Shown here: positions 26,043 through 35,145 of the stretch, one piece after another
Position numbering within the stretch: position 1 is the first letter of the stretch
Layout of the letters: each line of letters opens with the position of its first letter
Assembly: GCF_027271155.1 (NCBI RefSeq)
Contig: NZ_CP114542.1
Location: 1,922,001 to 1,986,000 of the forward strand
Source of the DNA: Brevundimonas subvibrioides
GTDB lineage: Bacteria > Pseudomonadota > Alphaproteobacteria > Caulobacterales > Caulobacteraceae
DNA length: 64,000 nucleotides
Direction of reading: 5' to 3'
Translations under genes and position numbers: made by a program
Notes under the pieces: model-generated
Told to the model about the DNA's origin: nothing
What the model saw: the letters and a program-made list of their open reading frames with translations, nothing else
Database searches by the model: none

Positions 26043-26860
26043 CCCTGGTTCCCTTGTCCAGCCTTGCCCGCCGTGCCGTCGCCCTTGTCGGCGCGATGGT
26101 GGTTGTCCTGTTCATGGGCACGCAGGCTTTCGCGGCCGAGCCGGACTTTCCTGCGCTCTCCGGGCGTGTGGTCGATCAGGCCCGGCTTCTGTCTTCTGAA
26201 AAGGAAGCCGAAATCACCGCCCGGCTGGCCCAACTGGAGAGTGACACAGGCGATCAGTTCGTCGTGGTCACCGTCGACAGCCTTCAGGACTACGAGATCG
26301 AGGACTATGGCTACAGGCTCGGCCGGGCCTGGGGCATCGGCAGCGCCGAAAGTGACAACGGTGTCCTGCTGATCGTCGCGCCCAACGAACGCAAGGTGCG
26401 CATCGAGGTCGGGTATGGGCTTGAACCCGTCCTGACCGATGCCCTGTCGAACCAGATCATCCAGAACGACATCCTGCCGCCTTTTCGCGAAAGCGGCTTT
26501 GAACGAGGCATCTCCGCCGGCGTCGATGCCGTGATCGCCCAGCTCCAACTGGATCCCGCTGAGGCCCAGGCCCGGGCCGTCGCCGCCGCCCCGACCGAAG
26601 CGGACGAACCGGTCTTTCCGGTCATCATCATCGCGCTGATCTTTCTGTTTCTGTTCCTGAACCTGATGCGCGGTGCCGGACGACGGGGGCGTCGCCGACG
26701 CGGCGCGGAGGGTCTGGGCGACGTGATCCTGTGGGGCGCGGCCAATGTCCTGAGCAGCTCAGCCAGCAGCCGCTCCGGCGGTTCCAGCTTCGGGGGTGGA
26801 GGCGGCTTTTCCGGCGGTGGCGGCAGTTTTGGCGGTGGCGGGGCTTCCGGCGGATGGTGA
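26039..26860 (+). CDS. TPM-domain protein with Gly/Ser-rich tail (YgcG family)
   Basis: A 273-residue membrane-anchored protein with a signal peptide (about residues 1-33). A TPM phosphatase-like domain follows (about 38-160; marks are VVDQARLLSSEKEAEI, DQFVVVTVDSL and RIEVGYGLEP). A transmembrane helix lies near 206-220, followed by an RRGRRRRG stretch and a glycine-rich tail (FGGGGGFSGGGGSFGGGG). The TPM domain should be periplasmic. Start is GTG, overlapping the LemA stop. Members occur with LemA, probably as an envelope complex. Confidence 0.9.
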   Translation: MTLVPLSSLARRAVALVGAMVVVLFMGTQAFAAEPDFPALSGRVVDQARLLSSEKEAEITARLAQLESDTGDQFVVVTVDSLQDYEIEDYGYRLGRAWGIGSAESDNGVLLIVAPNERKVRIEVGYGLEPVLTDALSNQIIQNDILPPFRESGFERGISAGVDAVIAQLQLDPAEAQARAVAAAPTEADEPVFPVIIIALIFLFLFLNLMRGAGRRGRRRRGAEGLGDVILWGAANVLSSSASSRSGGSSFGGGGGFSGGGGSFGGGGASGGW

Positions 26861-27546
26861 TGCGGATCAACCCCGAAGAGCACGCCGCCATCGCCTCGGC
26901 GATCGCTGCGGCCGAGGCCCGGACATCGGGCGAGATTTTCTGTGTCCTGGCGCGACAGGCGTCTTCCTACCGGGACGTCAGCCTGGTCTGGGCGGCAGCG
27001 GTGGCCTTTATCCTGCCTCTGGCTTTCATCCCCCTCGGGTTCGAAGCCAGGTGGTTTCCCGGGTTCGCCATTACCTGGGAAGCCGCTCACCTTGCCGCCC
27101 GCGACGTGATGATCGGTCGGACCATCGGCGTCTATGCCGTCGTCCAGGCGGCGATCTTCATCATGGCCTATCTGTTCCTGCGTATCCCGCCGGTCACGCG
27201 CCTGGTCACGCCCGCATCCATCCGCCGCGACAGAACCCGACAGGCCGCCATGCATCAGTTCCTGGCCCACGGCCTGCATGTCACGCGCGCGAGGACGGGT
27301 GTTCTGATCTTCGCCGCCCTGTCCGACCGTCAGGTCGAGATCATCGCCGATGAAGGAATCTACAGCCGTGTCGATCCTGACGTCTGGGCCGACGCCGTCG
27401 CCGCCTTGACCGCCGGCCTGAAGGCCGGTCGCCCGGCCGAAGGTTTTGAACGCGCCATAGCATTGGCGGGGGGCGTTCTGGCGGAGCATTTCCCGCCGCG
27501 CGCCTCGAACCCGAACGAGGTTATCAACCGTCTCGTCGAAATCTGA
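26860..27546 (+). CDS. Second TPM-domain membrane protein
   Basis: A 228-residue protein with a TPM-type domain lacking a signal peptide: an N-terminal part (EEHAAIASAIAAAEARTSGEI), two central membrane segments (about residues 42-62 and 83-105) and a C-terminal part (RTGVLIFAALSDRQVEIIADEGI). Its ATG shares bases with the previous stop (TGATG); an ATG 6 bases earlier (26854) is possible. Three overlapping genes, LemA-TPM-TPM, form one unit. The TPM halves of this protein lie on the cytoplasmic side if the usual topology holds; function is unknown. Confidence 0.85.
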   Translation: MRINPEEHAAIASAIAAAEARTSGEIFCVLARQASSYRDVSLVWAAAVAFILPLAFIPLGFEARWFPGFAITWEAAHLAARDVMIGRTIGVYAVVQAAIFIMAYLFLRIPPVTRLVTPASIRRDRTRQAAMHQFLAHGLHVTRARTGVLIFAALSDRQVEIIADEGIYSRVDPDVWADAVAALTAGLKAGRPAEGFERAIALAGGVLAEHFPPRASNPNEVINRLVEI

Positions 27547-27591
27547 GACCCCGCATGGCCTTGGCCCGCACAATCGACTAGCGGGTCGGCC

Positions 27592-28329
27592 ATGCGCCTC
27601 ATGACCTACAATGTGCACCGCTGTGTCGGCGTGGATCGTCGACTGGATGTCGAGCGGATCGTCGCCGTCATCGCCGAGCACGATCCCGACATCGTCTGCC
27701 TTCAGGAACTCGACGTCGGCAGGGCCCGCACAGGTGGCGTGGATCAGGCCCGGACGATCGCTGACCGCCTGGGCATGTCCGTCCGCTTCCATGCCGCGAT
27801 GACGGTCGAGCAGGAGGAGTACGGCGATGCGATCCTGAGCCGCTGGCCGGAGCGCCTGATCCGGGTCGGGGCCTTGCCCACCGTCAGGGGCATCCCGGGT
27901 CTGGAACCGCGCGGCGCCCTCTGGACGCGCGTGGAGAAGCAGGACTGTCCGCCCCTGAACGTCCTGACCACCCACCTGGGGCTGGTTCCGCGCGAACAGA
28001 GGCTTCAGGCCGCTGCCCTGGTTGGCAAGGACTGGATCGGCCATGCCGACTGTCAGGGACCAACGATTCTGGCAGGAGACTTCAACGCGACCTCGATCAC
28101 GCGGCCTTACCAGACCCTGACCCGCAGGCTGGCCGACTGCCAGCGTCAGATCGGCCAACGACCGACGGTCAAGACCTTCCCGTCCGGCTTTCCGGCCATC
28201 CGGATCGATCATGCCTTCGTCAGTCCGCACATCCGGGTGGGTGGTGTCCGGGCCGCGTTTTCGCCCCTGGCGCGGATGGCTTCGGATCACCTGCCCCTGG
28301 TCGTCGATTTCGAGTTTCAGGACGTCTGA
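27592..28329 (+). CDS. Endonuclease/exonuclease/phosphatase (EEP) family hydrolase
   Basis: A 245-residue metal-dependent phosphodiesterase fold. The motifs are TYNVHRC (N7), CLQELD (E39), THLG, GDFNAT and the terminal SDHLPLVVDF with its catalytic histidine. No signal peptide. Such proteins near a phospholipase D-like gene are common and may act on phospholipid headgroups or nucleotides. Its last 13 bp overlap the convergent phospholipase D-like gene. Confidence 0.88.
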   Translation: MRLMTYNVHRCVGVDRRLDVERIVAVIAEHDPDIVCLQELDVGRARTGGVDQARTIADRLGMSVRFHAAMTVEQEEYGDAILSRWPERLIRVGALPTVRGIPGLEPRGALWTRVEKQDCPPLNVLTTHLGLVPREQRLQAAALVGKDWIGHADCQGPTILAGDFNATSITRPYQTLTRRLADCQRQIGQRPTVKTFPSGFPAIRIDHAFVSPHIRVGGVRAAFSPLARMASDHLPLVVDFEFQDV

Positions 28330-29840
28330 GGCAGAGGCCGCTGCGACCGGTTGCGCCGCTTCCAGGGACGGAAGGCGTCTGCGGTCGAAACGGGGTCCCC
28401 CAGCTGGAATTCCGCGATGGTGCGCTGGACCATCGAGGGCTGAATCGCGCCCAGCGGCGTCATGCGCCCCGTGTCGGACTCCTGGATCGCCTTGCCGGTC
28501 GAACCCGTGACAGCCTCGGCTGCCGCGAAGGATTCCCCGCTGATGCCGATGAAGTGGCCGATGGTCTGGTGGCGATAGGCACGGATCCTCTCACGGCCTG
28601 CCGCGTCCTCCGGCGCGATGGCCACATCGCACTCCGTATCGAAGCCTAGCGAGCGGTTGTTGATGTTGGTCGAACCGATGCGCAAAAGGCGATCGTCCAC
28701 GATGGTCACCTTGGCGTGGACGATGATCCGCTCGCCGCCCCGGGTATTGGGGCTGAAGGCAAGGAAACGGTTGTGGACGTCGGCCGTTTCCAGCCGAAAC
28801 AGGACCTCGGCACGCGCCGTGTCCATCGTCATGCTGTCGAACCAGCTGGGGCTGCGTCCCGTGGAGACCAGCACGATCTCGGGACCGTCCGGTTCGGCCA
28901 GCCGTTCGGCCAGGGCCGCAGCGATCACAGGCGAGGTGAAATACTGGTTCTCCATATAGATCAGCTTTCTGGCCCCCCGAATGGCCGCCAGATGCAGACG
29001 TTCGTTCTCACGCACCTCGATACGACCGCCGTATGCGGGTTCGGTCCGGGCGATGCCGACCCGAACCCTCTCGAAATCGACCGGCACGCCGTCCGGCCAG
29101 GGATCGCTTCCCGCCGGTTCGGGCACTGTCCTCTCCCATGTCGCCTTGAACCAGCGTTCGCGCGCGAGGTCGCCCAGCGCCATGGCCGCAGGACCGCTCA
29201 TGACGCACATGGTTTCGTGACGGGGCGGAGAGATGACGCCGGACGGCTGGCGTCGACGCGGATCGGCGTCGCGATGCGCAGTGGAATCCCAGCGATCGAC
29301 CGAAATGTCCCCGCCTCCGCAGAACGCCACCTCATCGTCGATGATGACCACCTTCTGGTGATGACAGGCTCCGATCGGGCCCGGCGAATCCAGCCGGAAC
29401 TCCACCATCCGCTTTCGGAACCAGGTCTGAGCCTTGTGCGGATAAAAGCCCTGCGACGCCGCGATCAGCAGCGGCGACTTCCAGATCAACAGACGCACGT
29501 CCAGTTCGGGTCGCGTCTTGACCATCATCCGCAGCCGATGCCCGATCTCGGCCTGGCGGTCTCCGGCTCTTGTTTCCGGGTCCAGACGGGTTCTCGGATC
29601 GAACTGCCACCCCAGCACCACGACCGACCGCCGGGCCTTGTCCAGGGCCGATGACAGCGCGTCGAAATAGGCCTCGTTCTCCATCAGGATCGACAGCCGG
29701 TCGGCCGTCTCGACACGCCAGCAGGTGTCGCCGGGAACCAGGACCGCCGAAGCGTCCAGGGTCGCGTCGTCGACCGCCTGCTCCATGTTGATCGACCCGC
29801 CCGCCTGACCGATCCTTCCGGATCGCCCTTTTCGTCCCAT
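28317..29840 (-). CDS. Phospholipase D-like protein (cardiolipin synthase-like)
   Basis: A 507-residue protein with two HKD motifs, each providing half of the active site: H161/K163/D168 (HHQKVVIIDD) and H375/K377/D382 (HAKVTIVDD), each followed by a glycine/serine pattern (CGGGDIS, GSTNINNRS). No N-terminal membrane helices are seen, unlike ClsA. This fits soluble or peripheral PLD/ClsC-like enzymes that transfer phosphatidyl groups. An in-frame ATG at 29786 is an alternative start. It converges with the EEP gene. Confidence 0.88.
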   Translation of the reverse strand: MGRKGRSGRIGQAGGSINMEQAVDDATLDASAVLVPGDTCWRVETADRLSILMENEAYFDALSSALDKARRSVVVLGWQFDPRTRLDPETRAGDRQAEIGHRLRMMVKTRPELDVRLLIWKSPLLIAASQGFYPHKAQTWFRKRMVEFRLDSPGPIGACHHQKVVIIDDEVAFCGGGDISVDRWDSTAHRDADPRRRQPSGVISPPRHETMCVMSGPAAMALGDLARERWFKATWERTVPEPAGSDPWPDGVPVDFERVRVGIARTEPAYGGRIEVRENERLHLAAIRGARKLIYMENQYFTSPVIAAALAERLAEPDGPEIVLVSTGRSPSWFDSMTMDTARAEVLFRLETADVHNRFLAFSPNTRGGERIIVHAKVTIVDDRLLRIGSTNINNRSLGFDTECDVAIAPEDAAGRERIRAYRHQTIGHFIGISGESFAAAEAVTGSTGKAIQESDTGRMTPLGAIQPSMVQRTIAEFQLGDPVSTADAFRPWKRRNRSQRPLPQTS

Positions 29841-29945
29841 TGAGGGCTTGTATCGTCAATGGCACAGCTGCGCGTCGGTTCCACCACCGGATTGTAGGAC
29901 GCTCCGAAATCAGGCATAAAGCGAGCGGACGAAGGGAGCACCCAG

Positions 29946-30128
29946 GTGCAGGCGCTGATCGAATTGTTGGCCGGCTTCATCGCGCTGCTCGTCACGGCAG
30001 CGCTCTCCCAGTTCGGCGTCGACATCGAGCGCCCGCAGCGCGCGTCGCCCGAGGTTCACCGCGTTCGAGACTGCGACCAGCCCGCCAAGGCCGATTTCAT
30101 CTCCGCGCGTCGCGATCAGAAGTGCTGA
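29946..30128 (+). CDS. Small membrane protein candidate upstream of tipN
   Basis: A 60-residue open frame starting with GTG, with GGGAG 9 bases upstream. Residues 1-22 are hydrophobic (LIELLAGFIALLVTAAL), and the rest is polar with two cysteines (HRVRDC and the C-terminal residue). It is the only plausible coding stretch in the 421 bp between the divergent phospholipase gene and the tipN-like gene; the remaining 130 bp to the next start show nothing but promoter space. Small size makes this tentative. Confidence 0.45.
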   Translation: MQALIELLAGFIALLVTAALSQFGVDIERPQRASPEVHRVRDCDQPAKADFISARRDQKC

Positions 30129-30261
30129 TCCGCCTCGATTGATTTCGCCTGTCGCGTGTTTCCTGAGCCCGAAACGCTTTCGCCCTCCCGGATCAGGCTC
30201 TAGGGTCGCAGATGCGCCTGGCACGGACCGCCGCGCGCCCGCCAAACGAGATTGACGCTTA

Positions 30262-32829
30262 ATGAAGTCCCGCCAACGGCCGCCGCTTGTTCTGACCGAT
30301 CCCGAGGTGAGCCCGGACGCCGAGGCCCCGCCATCGGACGACATCTCAATTCCGGACCAGGTGCCTGCCACAAGCACGCCGCCCACTCCTGAACGCCCCA
30401 TGTCCGAGCGCCGGCGTCGGCGTCTTGTCGAACAACAGCAGCGGGCGGAGGTCGCCGCAGCGGAACCGGAACCCACGGCCGAGCCGGCTCCGGTCATGCC
30501 TGCCAGGCATACGATCCCGGAATCGCCTGTCGTCGCGCCCTTCTCGATCAGCGCCGATGCCCCGCCAGCGCCCTATCACCCACCGGAACCGCCTGTACCC
30601 CGCCCGCTGCCGGTCGCGCGGACCCCTCAGGCTGCCACGCCCTATCTGATTTCCGGCGCGGCTTCAGCGCTATGGCTCGGCGGCATCGCGGCCTGGGCGG
30701 CCTATGAGATCGGTGCCGGCGACATCCTGGCGGACCCCCTGCGCCTGGCGATCTACACCCTGATCGCCCTGGCCCCCGCCGGCCTGGCCGTAATGCTGGC
30801 GCATGCCGTGCGTCAGGGGAATGGTCTGGCCTTCGAGACCCGACGCGCCCGACACATGGCCGAAGCGCTCGTCGCCCCGACCGCCCTGGCGGCCCAGCAG
30901 ACCGGCGATGTCCTGTCGGCCCTGCGCAACGACATCGACCAGGCCGCCCTGGCCGCCGAGCGCGCCCGTCATGACATGGCCCTGCTTCGCGAAGCGCTTT
31001 CGCTTGAGACCCACCGCCTCAATGAAGCGGCAGACACCGCCGCCCGGACCGCCCGTCGCCTGACCGAGAGCCTGGCGCGAGAGCGCAATGAGATGGTCAG
31101 CCTGGGTGGTCGGCTGGACACCCAGGCCTCCAATGTTCTTGGCGCCGTCGAGCGCCAATCCCGTCTGATCGTCGATGCCTCGGATCTGGCCCAGACCCAG
31201 CTGCGCGAAGCCGAGACGGCCTTGGCCGCCCGCGCCGCGGACCTCGCCGCCGCTGCGAACGAAGCTCAGGACGCCGCCCGACTGGCTTCCGACGACCTGG
31301 CCCGTCAGACGCTGCGCCTGGAGAATGCCGGCACCGGCGTCGCCGAGCAGATCCTGTCGGTCGAACAGGGGCTTGGCCAGCAACGGGCCGCACTGGTCAC
31401 CGCCGCCTATGCCCTGCGTACCGACCAGGAGGACTTCTCGGCGCAGGTCGAGAGCCAGCGCGCCCAGCTGACCGAACAGCTGTCCGCCGCCCGCTCGGCC
31501 AGCGGCGAACTCGGCGATATCTCGACCCGTACGTCCGAAAGCCTCAAGGATCTCGTGGAGGCTGCGACCGACCAGTTCCGCGCCCTGGTGGATCTTTCGC
31601 AGCGCGAGGCCGATAGCTTCGACGCGGCGACAAAGCTGTCGCTCGACCGCTTTGAAGCGCTGGCGGCCGAAGCCCGCGATACCCTGGTCGAGGAAACGCG
31701 CCGAGCCCTCGCCGTGCTGAAGGCCACCGCCGAGGACAGCCGTATCGCTGCCGACGAGGCCGCAAATCATGCCCAGGTCCGCGCCGATCGCCTCGGCGAG
31801 GCTCTGTTCGATGCGGCGCAGAAGGCGGACCAGGCCGCCGACGCCCGGGTCGAAGGTGCCCGGCGGATCGTCGGTGAAACGGTAGGACTCGTCGACGAGG
31901 CCGGTCAGCGCGCGATCGCCAAGCTGGAGTCCACCCTGTCACGCATGAACCAGGCCCTGACAGAGGTCGATGCCGCGATCGGCGATCTCGACGACCGCGC
32001 CGCGCGCCTGCCGGAACAAGCCCGCGCCCGCGCAGAAGCCGTGCGCATCACCGTGGAAGAGGGTCTGGCCGCCCTGGCGGCCGCCTCGCGCAAGGCCGCC
32101 GAAGACACCGAGGCTCTGGACGCCGGCTTCCAGGAACGGGTACGCCGAAACTACGATATGCTGACAGAGGCCGTGCGCCTGATGGGCGTTGTCTCGGGCG
32201 AACCGCAACCGATGCGTCGCCGCGAGCCCCCGCCCACACCGCCTCCGCAGACCACGCCACAAGCTCGACCGAACCGGCCCGAGCCGGCTGTGGAGCCCGA
32301 ACGGGACCGTGGAGTCGGTCTCAGGGGTCGTCTGCGTCTCGCACCCGCCAGCAGTGAACCCGCACCTCGCGCCGCGCCTCCGTCGCAAGACAGGCTGGAC
32401 TGGAGCGATCTGGTCGACGACGGACCGGGTGAAGCATCGCTGGATCTCGACGCGCCAGCCATGCCGGCCGACGCTGACGCCCTCGCTGACAGGATCACGG
32501 GGGCCATCCGGCGGATGGGTGTCGATCCCAACGCCCTGCTGCCCCGGTCACGGGTGGAGGAGGCCGCAACGGCTCTGTCTGAACGCGACCCCGACCGTGC
32601 CCGCCAGATCGTCCGCCGCGTCGCGCCGGCCGCCGTGCGCAGCGTGTCGCGCCGGGTGATGAGCGATCCGGAGCTCAGGGCCGATGCCGAGCGGTATGTG
32701 CGCGGCCTTGCCGCCCGGCTGAATGACCTGGCGCGTGCAGGGGACGCCCACGACGTTCTGGCGACCCTCGCCACCGATCCGGGCCGCGCTTTCCTGCTTC
32801 TGGATGCCGCGATCGGCGATCTCGCCTGA
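30262..32829 (+). CDS. tipN: TipN-like cell-polarity protein
   Basis: An 855-residue membrane-anchored coiled-coil protein. Residues 1-125 are Pro-rich and disordered. Two membrane helices lie at about 128-150 and 162-183, and a long heptad-rich, Ala/Glu/Arg-rich region covers about 190-640. A Pro-rich linker and a helical C-terminal domain (about 725-855) end it. This layout and length match TipN of Caulobacter (888 residues), the pole marker that helps set the polarity axis, flagellum site and chromosome segregation. The call rests on architecture and recollection of that family, not an alignment. No signal peptide. Confidence 0.72.
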   Translation: MKSRQRPPLVLTDPEVSPDAEAPPSDDISIPDQVPATSTPPTPERPMSERRRRRLVEQQQRAEVAAAEPEPTAEPAPVMPARHTIPESPVVAPFSISADAPPAPYHPPEPPVPRPLPVARTPQAATPYLISGAASALWLGGIAAWAAYEIGAGDILADPLRLAIYTLIALAPAGLAVMLAHAVRQGNGLAFETRRARHMAEALVAPTALAAQQTGDVLSALRNDIDQAALAAERARHDMALLREALSLETHRLNEAADTAARTARRLTESLARERNEMVSLGGRLDTQASNVLGAVERQSRLIVDASDLAQTQLREAETALAARAADLAAAANEAQDAARLASDDLARQTLRLENAGTGVAEQILSVEQGLGQQRAALVTAAYALRTDQEDFSAQVESQRAQLTEQLSAARSASGELGDISTRTSESLKDLVEAATDQFRALVDLSQREADSFDAATKLSLDRFEALAAEARDTLVEETRRALAVLKATAEDSRIAADEAANHAQVRADRLGEALFDAAQKADQAADARVEGARRIVGETVGLVDEAGQRAIAKLESTLSRMNQALTEVDAAIGDLDDRAARLPEQARARAEAVRITVEEGLAALAAASRKAAEDTEALDAGFQERVRRNYDMLTEAVRLMGVVSGEPQPMRRREPPPTPPPQTTPQARPNRPEPAVEPERDRGVGLRGRLRLAPASSEPAPRAAPPSQDRLDWSDLVDDGPGEASLDLDAPAMPADADALADRITGAIRRMGVDPNALLPRSRVEEAATALSERDPDRARQIVRRVAPAAVRSVSRRVMSDPELRADAERYVRGLAARLNDLARAGDAHDVLATLATDPGRAFLLLDAAIGDLA

Positions 32830-32945
32830 GACGCGAAAGCGGCCGATACCGGGGGGAAGCGGGAGGAATTGGGCTTGACGATAAGCTCCGCTTGCGGACA
32901 CCGTCTCGCCGCTGTCACGACCCCGTTACGCACCCAGCGGATCCC

Positions 32946-33545
32946 ATGCTCGACACCGTCGCCGAGACCCAACCGGACCGCAGACCCGCGATCCTCGTCT
33001 GTGTTTACGAGCCCGAAGATCCGTCCTGGGCTGCGCTGGAAGACATGGCCGACGACGGCTGGCATCCGCATAGCGCGCGCGCCCTGCCGATCGGTCCGGG
33101 AGATCCTGATGTCCTCGCCGGTCTTCTGACGGGTGAACTCGAGGACCCCGATTGCCGTGGCGTGCTTCTGGTCGGCCGAACGCGTCGGACCGACGGATTT
33201 CGCATCCAGATGCGGGCTGAAAACCGGGCATTGACGGGTGGTGCCAAGCTTGTACGGACCGGCCCTGCCCTCGCACGCGCGACCGCGCCGGTGGCCGAGA
33301 TGGTTCGGGCCCTCAACGACGCCGGCCTTGCGGCGGACGCGACCTCGGAATCCGAAGAGGATGCCGGCAGCTATCTGCTCTATCGAATTCTCACCGCCCT
33401 GCCCGATTCCGCAGACGCGCCGGCCGTCGGACTGCTGCGGGTTCCGGCGACGACCGATCCGCAAAACCTTCGTGCCGGCATTCGCACTGCGGCCGGTGCC
33501 ATTGCCCGGCACCTGTCGCCCCTGCCCCGCACCCGGCTCAGCTGA
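32946..33545 (+). CDS. Pyroglutamyl-peptidase-like protein without an evident catalytic cysteine
   Basis: A 199-residue cytoplasmic protein. The motif SEEDAGSYLLYRIL (about residues 139-152) resembles the SxxAGxYxCN segment around the nucleophile of pyrrolidone-carboxyl peptidases (C15), but the cysteine position holds leucine. The strand GVLLVGRTRRTDGFRIQMRAEN corresponds to the region holding the family's conserved glutamate. The ATG at 32946 gives a reasonable N-terminus; the open frame extends 18 codons upstream. It follows the tipN-like gene by 116 bp. It is either a diverged C15 relative or a non-catalytic protein of that fold. Confidence 0.6.
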   Translation: MLDTVAETQPDRRPAILVCVYEPEDPSWAALEDMADDGWHPHSARALPIGPGDPDVLAGLLTGELEDPDCRGVLLVGRTRRTDGFRIQMRAENRALTGGAKLVRTGPALARATAPVAEMVRALNDAGLAADATSESEEDAGSYLLYRILTALPDSADAPAVGLLRVPATTDPQNLRAGIRTAAGAIARHLSPLPRTRLS

Positions 33546-34698
33546 TCCGCAAGATCCGCTTCAAGCGCCACCCCGCCGCCAGTCCCACGACCGCCAGTCC
33601 GGTCATGGCCAGATAGCCCAGCGTCCCGTATCGATCGTACAGCGGCCCGGCGGCCAGCGTCGCCAGTCCGATCAGGACGCCTGCCGCCATGACCGAGTTC
33701 AGCGTCTGCGCCGCCGTATGCTGCCCCGACGGCGCGAGGCACTCGATGATCTCGACGCCCGCCAGATAGGTCGCTGCGAACGTCAGCGCATGAAGGGCCT
33801 GTAGCGGCCAAAGCGCCCAGAGCGGCGGCACGAAGGCCAGCATCGTCCACCGGACGACGGCCGCGATTCCGCCCAGCATCAGCACCGGCCAAGGCCCGAT
33901 CCCCCTTGCCCGCCGCCAAGGCTCCACGATCCACATGAAGGCGATCTCGACGACGACGGACGTCGCCCAGAGCAGGCCCGTCGTCGCCTCGCCGATCCCC
34001 TGTGCTTTCCACGCAATGGCGGAAAATCCATAATAGAAAGCATGGGTCGCCTGCACCGCGCCGATCGCCACGATGGCTGTCATGAACCCGGGATCGGTCG
34101 CCAGTCCGGCAATGCCGGCATAGCGGTCGCGCTTGCGGCTGGGTCCGGCGTCGGACACCGGCTCGGGCGGCAACAGGCTGGCGGCGGTGACCGCGACCAG
34201 GGCCCCCGCGACGACGATCCACACAATCACCCAGTCGATCGACGCCCGCGCCAGGATGGCCCCCATCAACACGTTGGCGGCCACGAACGCGGCAGACCCG
34301 CATCCCCGCGGCCAGGCAAAGGCAAAACCGTGTCGGCGCGCGGCGCTCAGGTTCAGCACATCGGTCAACGGAATCATGGCGGCCATCGCGCTGGCACCGA
34401 CGAACCAGAGCGGGCCTTGCACCCAAACTCCCTGCGTCAGACCCGCGCCCGCATAGGCCAGTGCGCCCGCGGCGCCCAGAAGGGCGATCGGCGTTCTGCG
34501 ACGCGCGAACCCGTCAGCCCAGACCGCCAGCACCGGCCCGGTCACCAGCCGCGCCAGCATCGGAGCCGCCAGCAGCGCCCCGATCTCGGCACCCGAAAAT
34601 CCCTGGGCGCGAAACCACAGCCCGGCGAACGGCAGGCTTACGCCATTGGCACCGAAGAGCAACACATACTGCAGTGCCATGCGGCGGGCGGGAATCAT
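33538..34698 (-). CDS. Major facilitator superfamily transporter (HcaT-like MFS_1 family)
   Basis: A 386-residue polytopic inner-membrane protein with about 12 hydrophobic segments. The N-terminus (YVLLFGANGVSLPFAGLWFRAQGFSG) and the loop after TM2 (ADGFARRR) resemble the 3-phenylpropionate permease-like group. Substrate cannot be inferred. The gene ends inside the 3' end of the C15-like gene (8-bp convergent overlap) and is divergent from the DUF423 gene 49 bp away. Confidence 0.87.
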   Translation of the reverse strand: MIPARRMALQYVLLFGANGVSLPFAGLWFRAQGFSGAEIGALLAAPMLARLVTGPVLAVWADGFARRRTPIALLGAAGALAYAGAGLTQGVWVQGPLWFVGASAMAAMIPLTDVLNLSAARRHGFAFAWPRGCGSAAFVAANVLMGAILARASIDWVIVWIVVAGALVAVTAASLLPPEPVSDAGPSRKRDRYAGIAGLATDPGFMTAIVAIGAVQATHAFYYGFSAIAWKAQGIGEATTGLLWATSVVVEIAFMWIVEPWRRARGIGPWPVLMLGGIAAVVRWTMLAFVPPLWALWPLQALHALTFAATYLAGVEIIECLAPSGQHTAAQTLNSVMAAGVLIGLATLAAGPLYDRYGTLGYLAMTGLAVVGLAAGWRLKRILRIS

Positions 34699-34747
34699 GC
34701 CTCGTCCGATAGCAGACGCAGACCTTTCAGTGGTCTACGGTTTCGTC

Positions 34748-35116
34748 ATGGCATGGAATCGTCACCTCGCGGCCTTCGCTGCACTGAACGGCGCGATGGC
34801 AGTGGCGGTCGGGGCCTTCGCCGCCCACGGGGCCGGTCCCCAGATCAAGACCCTGCTGACGACAGGGGCCTCATACCAGCTCGCCCATGCTGTGCTGGGC
34901 GTGGTCTGCGCGGTCCTGGCCCCCGGGCTCAGGCTGGCGGGTGTGGCGGGCTGGCTGGCGACGACCGGTGGTCTGATTTTCTGTCTGGCGCTGGCCTTCC
35001 TGGGCTTGCTAAGCCTGCCCGCCCTGGGGGCCGTCGCGCCCATCGGGGGGGTGCTGATGATCGCGGGCTGGCTCGTCCTGGCTTTCTGCGGCCTGCGCGC
35101 CTCGCCTGCCGCCTGA
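34748..35116 (+). CDS. DUF423 family small membrane protein
   Basis: A 122-residue inner-membrane protein with four hydrophobic helices. The N-terminus (LAAFAALNGAMAVAVGAFAAHGA) and the phrase YQLAHAVLGVVC are typical of DUF423/YgdD. Function is unknown. The ATG at 34748 is chosen over an open-frame extension of 34 codons that runs into the divergent gene. It precedes the iminopeptidase by 29 bp and is probably in the same transcript. Confidence 0.88.
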   Translation: MAWNRHLAAFAALNGAMAVAVGAFAAHGAGPQIKTLLTTGASYQLAHAVLGVVCAVLAPGLRLAGVAGWLATTGGLIFCLALAFLGLLSLPALGAVAPIGGVLMIAGWLVLAFCGLRASPAA

Positions 35117-35145
35117 TCCTCCAGACCCGAAACAGCGACCCCAGT

